From: an uncultured Serinicoccus sp.
GTDB lineage: Bacteria; Actinomycetota; Actinomycetes; Actinomycetales; Dermatophilaceae
NCBI RefSeq assembly: GCF_947500995.1
Contig: NZ_CANMUA010000002.1
Location: 124,001-188,000, forward strand
Direction: 5' to 3'
Length of the DNA stretch: 64,000 nucleotides
A program made the translations under genes and the position numbers. Below the pieces are notes generated by a model. It was not told the DNA's origin. It saw only the letters and a program-made list of their open reading frames with translations, and did not search any database. Positions 10,180-21,207 of this stretch are shown piece by piece. Position 1 is the first letter of the stretch. Every line of letters starts with the position of its first letter.

Positions 10180-10282
10180 GGGACTCCTCCGGGGTCGGCG
10201 GCGGTGCGGTCGAGGGACAAGTCTACGCGGCCGCGCCTGGGACACCGCTGGGTCGGGCCGCGCGGGCGGCTACGCTGCGGGG

Positions 10283-10666
10283 ATGGGCCAGCCTCGCACC
10301 CCGGTCGTCATCGGCGTCTACGACCCGGACGGAGGGGTGCTGGGCGAGGCGGCATACCTGTGGGGGAAGGTCCGCGGCACCACCCACTGCTCGCTGTGCG
10401 ACATCACCCACTCCCCGGTGCGCCGGAAGAAGGAGTGGGACGCCCTGGTGGCCCGGCTCCACGTGACCGTCGAGCTGCGGCACCGCAACGAGCTGACGGC
10501 GGCCCAGAGCGCGGCCGCGCTGGAGTCCGGGCTCCCGGTGGTGCTGGTCGCCGACCTCGAGCGGCAGGGCTACGACGTCCTCCTCGACGCCCAGGACCTG
10601 GAGCGCACGGGCGGCGACGTCACCGCCTTCGGCGATCTGCTGCAGGAGCGGCTGGCCGCACGCTGA
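10283..10666 (+). CDS. Conserved hypothetical protein with CSLCD motif
   Basis: This soluble protein of about 127 residues is divergent from dxs. A pair of cysteines close together (THCSLCDITHSP near residue 40), followed by basic residues (RRKKEW), suggests metal binding or redox activity. The N-terminus VVIGVYDPDGGVLGE and the C-terminal alternation of strands and helices suggest a small alpha/beta fold. I do not recognise a named family. ATG 10283 was chosen because upstream codons read into the dxs promoter region and lack similarity. Confidence 0.65.
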   Translation: MGQPRTPVVIGVYDPDGGVLGEAAYLWGKVRGTTHCSLCDITHSPVRRKKEWDALVARLHVTVELRHRNELTAAQSAAALESGLPVVLVADLERQGYDVLLDAQDLERTGGDVTAFGDLLQERLAAR

Positions 10667-10684
10667 GCGAGGTGCGACGGGGCC

Positions 10685-11503
10685 TCAGAGGTGCACGGAC
10701 CCGGTGACGGCGGCCACGACCCGCCCGCCGACCCACAGCCGGTCGCCCTCGCGCCGCACGTCGATGCGGGCATCGCGACCCAGTGCGGTGCCCTGGCGTG
10801 CGGTGTAGTGGGTCCATCCCTGGTCGCGCTGCGCCAGGATCATCGCCACCGAGGCATTCAGGCTGCCGGTGGCCGGGTCCTCGCGACGACCGGTCTGGTC
10901 GGGGAAGAAGGCGCGCACCTCGTAGCCGTCCGCGAGGTCCCCGCCGAACACCCCGAGGTAGGTCTGGTCGCCCTCCCCGAAGCGGGGCCGCAGGTCGCGC
11001 ACGGCGGCGGCGTCCCGCAGCTCGGCCACCACCCAGCCCGGCCCGTTGTCGCCCCACTGCAGACTCAGCGGCTCCTGCCCGAGGATGCCGGCCACGTGGT
11101 CGGCGATCCCGGCGTCCACCGGGCCGGAGCGCCGCAACGCCGGGGCGGCGAAGGACAGCAGCTCACCGTCGGAGCGCAGGGTGACCAGCCCCAGACCGCA
11201 CTCCTGCACGACGGCGCCGGCGGCGGCCGGCCGTCCGCCGGCGTCGAGCCACGCCCGGCAGCTGCCCAGCGTGGGGTGCCCGGCGAAGGGCAGCTCGGTC
11301 GTCGGGGTGAAGATCCGTACGCGGTAGTCCGCCCCGGGGTCCTCCGGCCGCAGCAGGAACGTCGTCTCCGACAGGTTGGTCCAGGCGGCGAAGCGCTGCA
11401 TCGTCGCGGCGTCCAGGTCGTCGGCGTCGTGGACCACCGCGAGCGGGTTGCCGTCCCCGGTGCGGGTCGAGAAGACGTCGTACTGGCTGAACCGGTGGGA
11501 CAT
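10685..11503 (-). CDS. PhzF-family isomerase
   Basis: The 272-residue protein has the diaminopimelate-epimerase-like fold of the PhzF family. E46, in the motif NLSETTF, aligns with the catalytic glutamate. The family motifs GNPLAVV (18-24) and FAGHPTLG (about 73-80) are present, and the second-half motif DPATGSLNAS appears near residue 215. PhzF relatives isomerise small aromatic or dihydroaromatic acids, but most bacterial members have no known substrate, and no phenazine genes are nearby. Confidence 0.9.
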   Translation of the reverse strand: MSHRFSQYDVFSTRTGDGNPLAVVHDADDLDAATMQRFAAWTNLSETTFLLRPEDPGADYRVRIFTPTTELPFAGHPTLGSCRAWLDAGGRPAAAGAVVQECGLGLVTLRSDGELLSFAAPALRRSGPVDAGIADHVAGILGQEPLSLQWGDNGPGWVVAELRDAAAVRDLRPRFGEGDQTYLGVFGGDLADGYEVRAFFPDQTGRREDPATGSLNASVAMILAQRDQGWTHYTARQGTALGRDARIDVRREGDRLWVGGRVVAAVTGSVHL

Positions 11504-11521
11504 CGGGCCAGGCTAGACGAC

Positions 11522-11881
11522 TCACCGGATCGGGGCCCGCAGGCGCAGCGCCTCCAGCAGCAGGCCGGCCGCACGGTGGTTGGCGCGTAGCCGCAACCCC
11601 TCCCGGGCCAGCGACTCCAGCACGTCACCGAGGGTGCCGGGGGGCAGCGCCGGCCCCAGCTCGGGGCGCACGTCGCGCCACGCCCCGCGCATCGCCTCCA
11701 GCTGCGCCTCCAGGTGCCGGGTCGCCACCCAGGCCAGCGCCGCAGGGTGACGCCGCCACGCGGCATACGCCCGGTAGTCGGCCGGGCACTGGTCGAGCAG
11801 CCAGGAGACGGCGGCCTGCTCCCACCCGGGCACCCCGGCAGGGGGCACCCGGTCGGGCCAGCCAGGGGGTCCGCCGCTCAT
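11522..11881 (-). CDS. Conserved hypothetical protein, actinobacterial
   Basis: The 119-residue protein is rich in Ala, Arg and Leu and has no membrane segment. The central part (WLLDQCPADYRAYAAWRRHP) resembles a family found in many actinobacteria next to unrelated genes. I know no function for it. It ends 18 bases upstream of the PhzF-family start on the same strand, so the two may be co-transcribed. Its ATG at 11881 is followed on the opposite side by an AT-rich intergenic stretch that should hold divergent promoters. Confidence 0.65.
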   Translation of the reverse strand: MSGGPPGWPDRVPPAGVPGWEQAAVSWLLDQCPADYRAYAAWRRHPAALAWVATRHLEAQLEAMRGAWRDVRPELGPALPPGTLGDVLESLAREGLRLRANHRAAGLLLEALRLRAPIR

Positions 11882-11985
11882 GCGAACAAGTGTACGACTC
11901 CAGAGGGACGCGCCGCTCCCCCCGACGAGATCGCCGTGGCCTATTATGACGACGTCACTGTTCGCTATTGCTGCTGAGGACGACC

Positions 11986-12819
11986 ATGCCCGACCCCGTC
12001 TCGTTGGCGCGTGGCCGCCAGCTCCACCCCCTGCACGTGCGCCACGCCGTCGTCCGCGAGGTCACCCCGCTCGGCGGACGGATGCGCAGGGTCACCCTGC
12101 GCCTGGGACCGGAGACACCGCCGGTCCCCTGGGTCCGGTTGGCGGTGGGTGACCACGTCAAGGTCGCCTTCCCCCACCCGACGACCGGCGAGCTCACCCT
12201 CCCGACCGTGGTGGACGACCGTCCCCATCTGCCGGAGGGCGTCGAGCGGCCGGTGGCCCGGGACTACACGGTGCGCGCCGTCGACGACGGACCTGACGGG
12301 CAGGACCTCGCGCTGGACTTCGTCGTGCACGGCTCCGGCCCGGCCAGCACGTGGGCGCGGGACGCCTCGCCCGGCAACACGGTGGGCCTGCTGGGGCCCC
12401 GCGGCTCGATGACCGAGCCGTCCGGGGCGGCACGCTACCTCTGCCTCGGTGACGAGACCGCCATACCGGCCCTCGGCCGGTGGCTCGAGGAGGCCCCCGC
12501 GACGGCACCCCTCGAGGTCGTCGTCCAGGTCCCCGGACCGGAGTCCGTGATCGACCTGCCGGCACGCGACGGTGCCACCGTGACGTGGCTCGTGGGGACC
12601 GGTGAGAGCGACCTGGCCGACCACCTGCACGGCCTCGACCCGCCCCCCGGTCCCGGCGACTACGTCTGGGCCGCCGGCGAGGCGAGGGCGATGGTCGCCG
12701 TGCGCCGGGCCGCCCGGGAGCACGGCATCGGGGCGGACGGGGAGAGCGCCCTGCACGTCGACGGGTACTGGCGGCGCGGTGTCGCCGGCCGCGACCACCA
12801 CGCACCCCTCGAGGACTAG
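11986..12819 (+). CDS. Siderophore-interacting protein (SIP family ferric-chelate reductase)
   Basis: The 277-residue cytoplasmic flavoprotein releases iron from imported siderophores by reduction. The FAD-binding segment is RDYTVRAVDD (about residues 86-95), where the family has R-x-Y-T-x-R. The NAD(P)H part includes CLGDETAIPAL, and the family's C-terminal WAAGEARAM and GYWRRG motifs are present. ATG 11986 has AGGA placed 6 bases upstream. It may serve the iron-chelate importer at the window start, although about 10 kb separates them. The AT-rich segment just upstream (11941-11970) is a plausible promoter, but I see no convincing IdeR box. Confidence 0.9.
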   Translation: MPDPVSLARGRQLHPLHVRHAVVREVTPLGGRMRRVTLRLGPETPPVPWVRLAVGDHVKVAFPHPTTGELTLPTVVDDRPHLPEGVERPVARDYTVRAVDDGPDGQDLALDFVVHGSGPASTWARDASPGNTVGLLGPRGSMTEPSGAARYLCLGDETAIPALGRWLEEAPATAPLEVVVQVPGPESVIDLPARDGATVTWLVGTGESDLADHLHGLDPPPGPGDYVWAAGEARAMVAVRRAAREHGIGADGESALHVDGYWRRGVAGRDHHAPLED

Positions 12820-12872
12820 ATGACGAGGCGTCGCACCTTCCCTGCGACCGGACTCTAGGGCAGAGTGGGGCG

Positions 12873-13778
12873 ATGGGATCCCAGCGCACCACCGCGGCGA
12901 AGCGGACCGCAGGCGGGTCGGGCTCGCGCAAGAGCACCGTCCCCCGGCTGGACAAGAAGGTGTACGAGGCCGAGCTGCTGCGCCTGCAGGAGCAGCTCGT
13001 CGAGATGCAGACGTGGGTGCAGGACACCGGTCACCGGCTGGTGCTCGTCTTCGAGGGGCGCGACGCGGCTGGCAAGGGCGGGGCGATCAAGCGGGTCACC
13101 GAGTACCTCTCCCCCCGGCAGGCACAGATCGTGGCGCTCCCCACCCCGACCGAGCGGGAGAAGACGCAGTGGTACTTCCAGCGGTATGTCGAGCACCTGC
13201 CGGCGGCCGGTGAGACCCGGCTCTTCGACCGCTCCTGGTACAACCGCGGCGGCGTCGAGCGGGTCATGGGCTACTGCACGCCGGAGGAGCACCGGCGCTG
13301 GCTGCAGCAGACCCCGATCTTCGAGCGGATGCTGCTGGAGGACGGGATCATGCTGCGCAAGTACTGGTTCTCCGTCTCCGACGAGGAGCAGGAGCGCCGC
13401 TTCCGCTCCCGGATGGAGGACCCGATGCGCCGCTGGAAGCTGTCGCCCACCGACCTGGAGTCGCTGACCCGCTGGGAGGACTACAGCCGGGCCAAGGACG
13501 AGATGTTCGTCCACACCGACATCCCCGAGGCCCGGTGGAACGTCGTGCCCTCCGACGACAAGCGCTCGGCGCGCATCAACATGATCGCCCACCTGCTGGG
13601 GTCCATCCCCTACGAGAAGGTGGAGCAGCCCGAGCTGCAGCTGCCCGAGCGCCCGGAGTCGACCGGCTACCGGCGCACCGACCGCTCGCTGCAGCACCCG
13701 GTGCCCGACCACGCCGCCCAGGTCGCCGAGGCGGCGGGCAAGCCCGTGCGGCGCCCGAGCACCGAGGGCGCCAGCTGA
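12873..13778 (+). CDS. ppk2: Polyphosphate kinase 2 (PPK2 class I)
   Basis: The 301-residue enzyme transfers phosphate between polyphosphate and nucleoside diphosphates. Walker A is EGRDAAGKGG at 61-70, the lid-type basic motif is about TEREKTQWYFQRY, and Walker B is LFDRSWYNR. The stretches KYWFSVSDEEQERRF and RARINMI-type C-terminal segments match class I enzymes. The N-terminal 20 residues are basic and disordered. ATG 12873 has no strong ribosome site nearby. It stands alone on its strand, followed by the low-GC gene pair. Confidence 0.93.
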   Translation: MGSQRTTAAKRTAGGSGSRKSTVPRLDKKVYEAELLRLQEQLVEMQTWVQDTGHRLVLVFEGRDAAGKGGAIKRVTEYLSPRQAQIVALPTPTEREKTQWYFQRYVEHLPAAGETRLFDRSWYNRGGVERVMGYCTPEEHRRWLQQTPIFERMLLEDGIMLRKYWFSVSDEEQERRFRSRMEDPMRRWKLSPTDLESLTRWEDYSRAKDEMFVHTDIPEARWNVVPSDDKRSARINMIAHLLGSIPYEKVEQPELQLPERPESTGYRRTDRSLQHPVPDHAAQVAEAAGKPVRRPSTEGAS

Positions 13779-13853
13779 GGAGCGCCGCCCGCGTTTGCGC
13801 CCTTGTCCGACTGTCGCAGCCGGAGGATGATGTGGCGCCAAGAGAGGAGCGCC

Positions 13854-14063
13854 ATGAGCCCAGAGCGACGACCAAGCAGAGCCCCAGAGACGCCTCCGCC
13901 ATCAGGGCTTTACGTCGAGGATGGCGTCATATGGATCTGGTACGACGAGGATCCCCACTGGCGTGAGATGGGCTTGCGCGGCGCGACTTCAGGCAGCGGC
14001 CTCGGAGACTTGTGGCGAGTAGCTTCTCCCACCGCGGCCATCCAGCACCGCCGTGACCGCTGA
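13854..14063 (+). CDS. Small hypothetical protein upstream of a three-TM protein
   Basis: The 69-residue protein starts at ATG 13854 with a textbook ribosome site (GAGGAG, 4 bases away). It has a Pro/Arg-rich N-terminus and a compact aromatic-acidic core (GVIWIWYDEDPHWREMG). The stop lies 11 bases inside the next gene, so the two are translationally coupled. Codon use is less GC-biased than its neighbours. I do not recognise a family. Tight coupling to a membrane protein suggests a partner or regulator; this is inference. Confidence 0.55.
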   Translation: MSPERRPSRAPETPPPSGLYVEDGVIWIWYDEDPHWREMGLRGATSGSGLGDLWRVASPTAAIQHRRDR

Positions 14064-15078
14064 GCCAGGCCCAGGGGGCCTCGACGTCCTCGACCCGGTG
14101 GTCGACACGTGGGACGAGGCCATCGCCTCCGTCCGCAACAGTGCCAAGTGGCTGGTCATCGTGGTCGCCACGGTCGCGAGCTTCCTCTTCGGTGCCGGGA
14201 CCCTCGGCGCTCGCTCAGAGCTGGGCGGCGCACCGGTACCGCTGCTGCTCCTGGCCGCCCTCCTCGGCGTGGTCGGCATCGTCGCGCTCGCGGAAGTAGC
14301 TTGGCGGGTAGCCGACGTCTTCCGGCCCGAGGTTGTCTCGATCGACGAATTCACGGACGAGACCAGGGCGGCCCTGCGCTCGTCCTGGTGGCTGGCCTTC
14401 GATGGCGAGCCAAAGACAGACCGGCCGGAGAGGGAGTTGCTTGACCAGCTGAAGGCTTATCAGATCCGCCTCGGACAACTCGATCTAGCACTCATCGAGC
14501 ATCAGCATGCTGCGGGGACCGCCGGCGCTGCTAATCGAGCGACGCTGCGGCAACAGCGGCGTGCCCTCGTGAAGCAGCAGCGCCAGGCCCACCAGCTCAC
14601 CGCGACCATGATGGACATGGAGCGCTACCACCGGGTCAGGGCGACACGGTCGCTGACCCCGCGGACCTATGTCACCGCCGGCATCGCGCTGGCCTCGGCC
14701 CTGCTGTTCCAGCTCACCCTGGCCGCCGCCACCGGCGCCGAGGAGGAGGACGCCGAGGCCGCTCCGGCCGGGGGCGCCGCCCCCGTGGTGGGCTGGCTGT
14801 CCCCGACCGAGGACGGGGCGGACTTCTGGGAGGCCGTCGGTCTCGCGTCGTGCCGCGCGCCGGCCGGTGCCGGGACGGCGCCGGACCAGCCGGCGGGCGG
14901 CATACCCGTCCTGCTCACCGAGGGAGAGGGCACGGCGGACGCCCCCTACGTCGTGCAGACCCTCTCCGAGCTGGGGTCGGACTGCCCGTCCGTCCGCTTC
15001 CCGGCGGACGAGCGGTTCACCCTCGTGCAACCGGTGCCGCGCACCGTGGAGATCGCCGACCCGACGTCGACGGACTGA
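14053..15078 (+). CDS. Hypothetical three-TM protein with coiled-coil and extracytoplasmic domain
   Basis: The 341-residue protein reads as TM1 (about 27-47), TM2 (about 60-85), a long charged helical segment with Gln-rich coiled-coil character (about 120-200), TM3 (about 206-226), and a Pro/Ala/Glu-rich outer domain of about 115 residues with two cysteines that could pair. The two close helices plus coiled coil recall SLATT-type 2TM modules, but I cannot show homology. GTG 14053 is the likely start because it overlaps the small upstream gene. The first half has lower GC than the rest of the window. No enzymatic motif is visible. Confidence 0.6.
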   Translation: MTAEPGPGGLDVLDPVVDTWDEAIASVRNSAKWLVIVVATVASFLFGAGTLGARSELGGAPVPLLLLAALLGVVGIVALAEVAWRVADVFRPEVVSIDEFTDETRAALRSSWWLAFDGEPKTDRPERELLDQLKAYQIRLGQLDLALIEHQHAAGTAGAANRATLRQQRRALVKQQRQAHQLTATMMDMERYHRVRATRSLTPRTYVTAGIALASALLFQLTLAAATGAEEEDAEAAPAGGAAPVVGWLSPTEDGADFWEAVGLASCRAPAGAGTAPDQPAGGIPVLLTEGEGTADAPYVVQTLSELGSDCPSVRFPADERFTLVQPVPRTVEIADPTSTD

Positions 15079-15110
15079 GCACCCCGCCGGCCGTGCCGAC
15101 GGGGTGCTCA
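15076..15110. terminator. Hairpin between convergent genes (bidirectional terminator)
   Basis: The arms TGAGCACCCCG (15076-15086) and CGGGGTGCTCA (15100-15110) are a perfect 11-bp inverted repeat with a 13-base loop. The left arm begins at the stop codon of the three-TM protein gene, and the acnA stop lies 30 bases beyond on the other strand. There is no T tract, which is usual for high-GC actinobacteria. Confidence 0.75.
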
Positions 15111-15139
15111 GGGGTGGCGCGCTGCGCGCCCGGTCCGCC

Positions 15140-17962
<2,823 letters not shown>

Positions 17963-17991
17963 CGTGATCGCTCCTTCGCTGGCTGGCTATT

Positions 17992-18009
17992 TATCTTGAC
18001 ATCAAGATA
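17992..18009. promoter_or_regulatory. Perfect palindrome upstream of acnA (candidate operator)
   Basis: The 18-base sequence tatcttgacatcaagata has two perfect 8-base arms around a 2-base spacer, inside an AT-rich island (17988-18011) in otherwise GC-rich DNA. It lies 30-47 bases upstream of the acnA TTG start, where promoter elements and a repressor site would be expected. Which regulator binds is not known from the sequence; AcnR- or MarR-type repressors are possible. Confidence 0.6.
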
Positions 18010-18064
18010 TCTCACCGCGGGTGGGGGATGCAACGAGGCGCGCCGCACCCGGTGCTCCCATCCT

Positions 18065-18096
18065 GCCCCACCACCCGCCGCAGCGTCAGGTGGGGC
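18065..18096 (-). terminator. Hairpin after the six-gene dut/rlmD/LLM operon
   Basis: The arms GCCCCACC (18065-18072) and GGTGGGGC (18089-18096) form a perfect 8-bp stem 9 bases downstream of the stop of the LLM-hemerythrin gene on the minus strand. No T tract is visible. The position fits transcription termination of the operon before acnA. Confidence 0.5.
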
Positions 18097-18104
18097 GGGC
18101 GGGC

Positions 18105-19781
18105 TCAGGACAGCCCGTGCCGGCTCAGCGGTCCGACGAGCTCGCGCTCCTCGTAGGCCAGGTGCGACAGCAGGGTGTCCGTGAGCAGGTCGAGGGAGGA
18201 CTGCACGCCCTCGAGCACCTCCTCGCCGGCCCGCCCGCTGCCGTCCTCGGCCACCAGCCGCACCAGCGCCCGGTCGAACTGCTCGAGCACGTCGTGGATG
18301 ACGACGTGCTCCTCCTCCAGCCGGTCCAGCACCGCTCCCAGCCCGGGCTCGACCCGGCGCAGGTGCGGGAAGACGCTGCGGTCCTCCAGCGTGTGGTGCC
18401 CGGTGACGATCCGGCAGTAGGACTCGCAGTAGGCGCCCAACGTCCAGTTGTTCTGCCGCATCGTCATGGTGTTGACCACCGAGCGGGCCGCCCCGACGGT
18501 GAGGTGGCCGCGGCGCACCTGCTCCAGGACGTCGCGCACCTGGTCCAGCTCGCCGCGCAGCCCGTCGTGGATGTCCTTGAGGTGCTGGGCCTGCTCCGGG
18601 TGCGGGCCCGGCGCCCCGTCCGGGGCGACCGGGCGGCTCGGCTCGTCCCAGGGCATCGCGGACGAGAGCCGGCGCCCGTCGTCCGGCGTCGGCTCGACGG
18701 TATGCCGCCCGCTCCCCCGGCCCTCGTCGGTGCGCCCGGGGAGCGGCGCCTCCTGCGACGTCGTCGCAGCCCCCATCGACGCCTCCTGCGACGTCGTCGC
18801 AACCCCCATCGGCGCCTCCTGCGACGTCGTCGCAGCCCCCATCGGCGCCTCCTGCGACGTCGTCGCAACCCCCATCGGCGCCTCCTGCGACGTCGTCGCC
18901 CTCCGCGCCCGCTCCGCCTCCACCAGCTCCCGCGTCGCCGGTGCCACCTCGGCGGCGAACCGGCGCACCACGTCGGGGTCGTCGGTGCCGAGGACGTAGC
19001 TGCTCATCCCCACGGTCAGGGTGAGCTCGGCCAGCTGCTCGGCCCACTGCGCGGGGGTGCCGCGCAGGAACCCGCCATCGGTGCCGAAGCGGCCGCTGAT
19101 GTTGTAGATGCGCCGCACCGACCCCGGCGGACGCCCGGCCGTCAGCGCCGCCTCGTCCACCACGGCCGCGAGCGCGGGGAGGGCGGGCGGGTCGGCATAC
19201 CCCATGCTCGGGACCCAGGCGTCGGCGAGCCGGCCGGTGAGCCGCAGCATGCGCGGCTTGTAGGCCCCCAGCCAGATGGGGATGTCATGGGCGGGCGCGG
19301 GGCCGGCGTGCAGCCCCTGCGCCCGGTAGTGCTCCCCGCGGAACCGCAGAGTGCCACCGGCCCAGAAGGCCCGGATGAGCTCGACCGCCTCGGCGAGCGC
19401 GTCGACCGCCTCCCCCGGCGACCGGCGCGGACCGCCGGCGGCCACGATGCCGTCCCAGAACGCGCCGGCGCCGAGCCCGAGCTCGACCCGCCCGTCGGTG
19501 AGCAGGTCCAGCGAGGCCGCGGCCTTGGCCAGCAGCACGGGCGGTCGCAGCGGCAGGCTGGCCACGTTCGGGGCCAGCCGGATCGTCGTGGTCCGCGCAC
19601 CGACGACCGACAGCAGCGTCCACGTGTCGAGGAAGCCGTCCTGGTAGGGGTGGTCCTGCACGGAGACGAGGTCCAGGCCCTCGACCTCGGCGACCTGCAC
19701 GAGCCCGAGGAGCTCCGGTATGCGGTCGGCCGCCGGGGTGGGGAAGATGCCGAACTCCAGCTGCTGGTCCAGGTCGGGCAC
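18105..19781 (-). CDS. LLM-class (F420-type) oxidoreductase fused to a hemerythrin HHE domain
   Basis: This is one uninterrupted 558-residue frame with two unrelated domains. Residues 1-290 are a luciferase-like monooxygenase barrel (FGIFPTPAADRIPELLGLVQ, GAGAFWDGI, PIWLGAYKPRML), probably F420- or flavin-dependent. Residues 294-345 are about five copies of ATTSQEAPMG-V/A. Residues about 395-558 are a hemerythrin-like helical bundle with ligands in HLKDIHDGL, GHHTLEDRSVFPHL, EEEHVVIHD and LSHLAYEERELV, expected to bind a di-iron centre. GTG 19781 has GAGG just upstream and lies 25 bases after rlmD, so the gene closes that operon. A possible role is oxygen or peroxide sensing coupled to redox chemistry; this is inference. 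Confidence 0.88.
   Translation of the reverse strand: MPDLDQQLEFGIFPTPAADRIPELLGLVQVAEVEGLDLVSVQDHPYQDGFLDTWTLLSVVGARTTTIRLAPNVASLPLRPPVLLAKAAASLDLLTDGRVELGLGAGAFWDGIVAAGGPRRSPGEAVDALAEAVELIRAFWAGGTLRFRGEHYRAQGLHAGPAPAHDIPIWLGAYKPRMLRLTGRLADAWVPSMGYADPPALPALAAVVDEAALTAGRPPGSVRRIYNISGRFGTDGGFLRGTPAQWAEQLAELTLTVGMSSYVLGTDDPDVVRRFAAEVAPATRELVEAERARRATTSQEAPMGVATTSQEAPMGAATTSQEAPMGVATTSQEASMGAATTSQEAPLPGRTDEGRGSGRHTVEPTPDDGRRLSSAMPWDEPSRPVAPDGAPGPHPEQAQHLKDIHDGLRGELDQVRDVLEQVRRGHLTVGAARSVVNTMTMRQNNWTLGAYCESYCRIVTGHHTLEDRSVFPHLRRVEPGLGAVLDRLEEEHVVIHDVLEQFDRALVRLVAEDGSGRAGEEVLEGVQSSLDLLTDTLLSHLAYEERELVGPLSRHGLS
18748..18900. repeat. 33-bp tandem repeat (minisatellite) inside the fusion gene
   Basis: Four full 33-bp units start at 18748, 18781, 18814 and 18847, with a partial fifth at 18880-18900. 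Units differ at one or two bases (alternating GCAGCCCCC and GCAACCCCC). On the coding strand each encodes ATTSQEAPMG plus V or A. Unit length is a multiple of three, so copy-number change would lengthen or shorten the inter-domain linker without a frameshift. Confidence 0.95.
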
Positions 19782-19805
19782 GAGGTCCTCCGTCAGGTCG
19801 TCGCG

Positions 19806-21206
19806 TCAGGTCGTCGTCGGCGCCGGGCGCAGCAGCGCCAGGCACTCGACGTGGTGGGTCATGGGGAAGGCGTCGAGCACCCGGAGCGCGGTGAGCTCCA
19901 GGCCCTCCTCGCGCGCGGTCGCGAGGTCGCGGGCGAGGGCGGCGGGGTCGCACGCGACGTAGACCACGGCGCGTGGCCGCAGCGCCGCGAGCGCGCGCAC
20001 CACCTCGGCCCCGGCACCGCTGCGGGGCGGGTCGAGGACGACGACGTCGGCGGTCCCCCCGGACGCGACGAGCCCGGCCAGCGCCTCCGCGGTCGGCTCG
20101 GCGAGCGCGTGCGCGTGCGGGTAGGGCTCCAGGTGCCGCCCGGCGGCGTCCGCCGCGACCGCGTCGGACTCGACGGCCAGCACCTCGCCCGAGGCCCCCA
20201 CGGCCTCGGCGAGCGGCACGGAGAAGAGCCCCACCCCGGCGTACAGGTCCAGCGCCCGCTCCCCCGGCTGCGGGTCGAGCCAGGAGAGCACCTGCGCGGT
20301 GAACTCGGTCGCGGCGCCGGGGTGCACCTGCCAGAAGCCGCGGGCGGAGAGGCGGAACTCGTGCTCCCCCACGGTCTCGACCACCTCGGGCACCGGGCCG
20401 ACCGGCTCGGGGGTCCGGCGCGACCCGCGGCGCGGGGCGTGGCGGCGGCCCCGACGGCGGGGCGGGTCGCCCGGCACGACCAGCGGCACGACGACCGGGT
20501 CGCCGGCTCCGGGCGCGACGACGTCGAGCGCGCTCACCTGCGGGGCCGCCCGCCCGTGCCGGACCGGCACGCGGGTGGCGTCCACGAACGCCTGCGGGTC
20601 CTCGAACACCCCGGTCCCCACCACGCCCGGCGCGGCGATGAGGCAGTCGTCGACCGGCACCACCCGGTGCGAGCGATGTGCTCTGAGCCCGGCCGCCACC
20701 CCGTCCCCCTCGTGGCGGGGGGTGAGGGGGACCTCCACCCGCGTGCGCCAGCGCAGGCCCGCGTCGTCGCCGGGCAGCGGCTCGCAGACCATCCCCTCCG
20801 GTCCGGTGACCCGGGCCAGCTCCTGCTCGGTGCAGCCCCCGACCCGGGTGAGCTGCTCGTGCACCACCGCCGCCTTGAGGCGGCGCTGAGCGGCCAGGTC
20901 GGCGTGCTGCCAGTCGCACCCGCCGCAGCGGCCGGGCCCGGCGAAGGGGCAGGGCGCCGGCACGCGGTCGGCGGAGGCCTCGTGGACCTCGACGGCGTCG
21001 GCGCGCAGGAAGCGGCCCCCGCCCCCGCTGCCGGTGACGACGGCGCTCACCCGCTCCCCCGGCAGCGCGTGCCGCACGAAGACGACCTGCCCGTGCGGGG
21101 TGTCGCCCACCCGGGCGACGCAGTGCCCTCCGTGCGCGACGGGGCCGACGCGCAGGTCGAGCACGTCCCCCGTCCCGGGGGTCGCGTCCGGGACGGACGC
21201 GGGCAC
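19806..21206 (-). CDS. RlmD/TrmA-like RNA (uracil-5-)-methyltransferase
   Basis: The 466-residue protein has an N-terminal TRAM-type RNA-binding domain (about 12-72), then cysteines in CPFAGPGRCGGCDWQH that, with the later family Cys, form the iron-sulfur site. A SAM-binding domain follows (ALDLYAGVGLFSVPLA; VVLDPPRSGA). The catalytic cysteine is in VYVACDPAALARDL and the general base glutamate in HHVECLALL. An Arg-rich insertion of about 25 residues sits near position 250. GTG 21206 is the only start after an upstream stop. The exact target (23S rRNA or tRNA) cannot be told from the sequence. Confidence 0.9.
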   Translation of the reverse strand: MPASVPDATPGTGDVLDLRVGPVAHGGHCVARVGDTPHGQVVFVRHALPGERVSAVVTGSGGGGRFLRADAVEVHEASADRVPAPCPFAGPGRCGGCDWQHADLAAQRRLKAAVVHEQLTRVGGCTEQELARVTGPEGMVCEPLPGDDAGLRWRTRVEVPLTPRHEGDGVAAGLRAHRSHRVVPVDDCLIAAPGVVGTGVFEDPQAFVDATRVPVRHGRAAPQVSALDVVAPGAGDPVVVPLVVPGDPPRRRGRRHAPRRGSRRTPEPVGPVPEVVETVGEHEFRLSARGFWQVHPGAATEFTAQVLSWLDPQPGERALDLYAGVGLFSVPLAEAVGASGEVLAVESDAVAADAAGRHLEPYPHAHALAEPTAEALAGLVASGGTADVVVLDPPRSGAGAEVVRALAALRPRAVVYVACDPAALARDLATAREEGLELTALRVLDAFPMTHHVECLALLRPAPTTT

Positions 21207-21207
21207 C

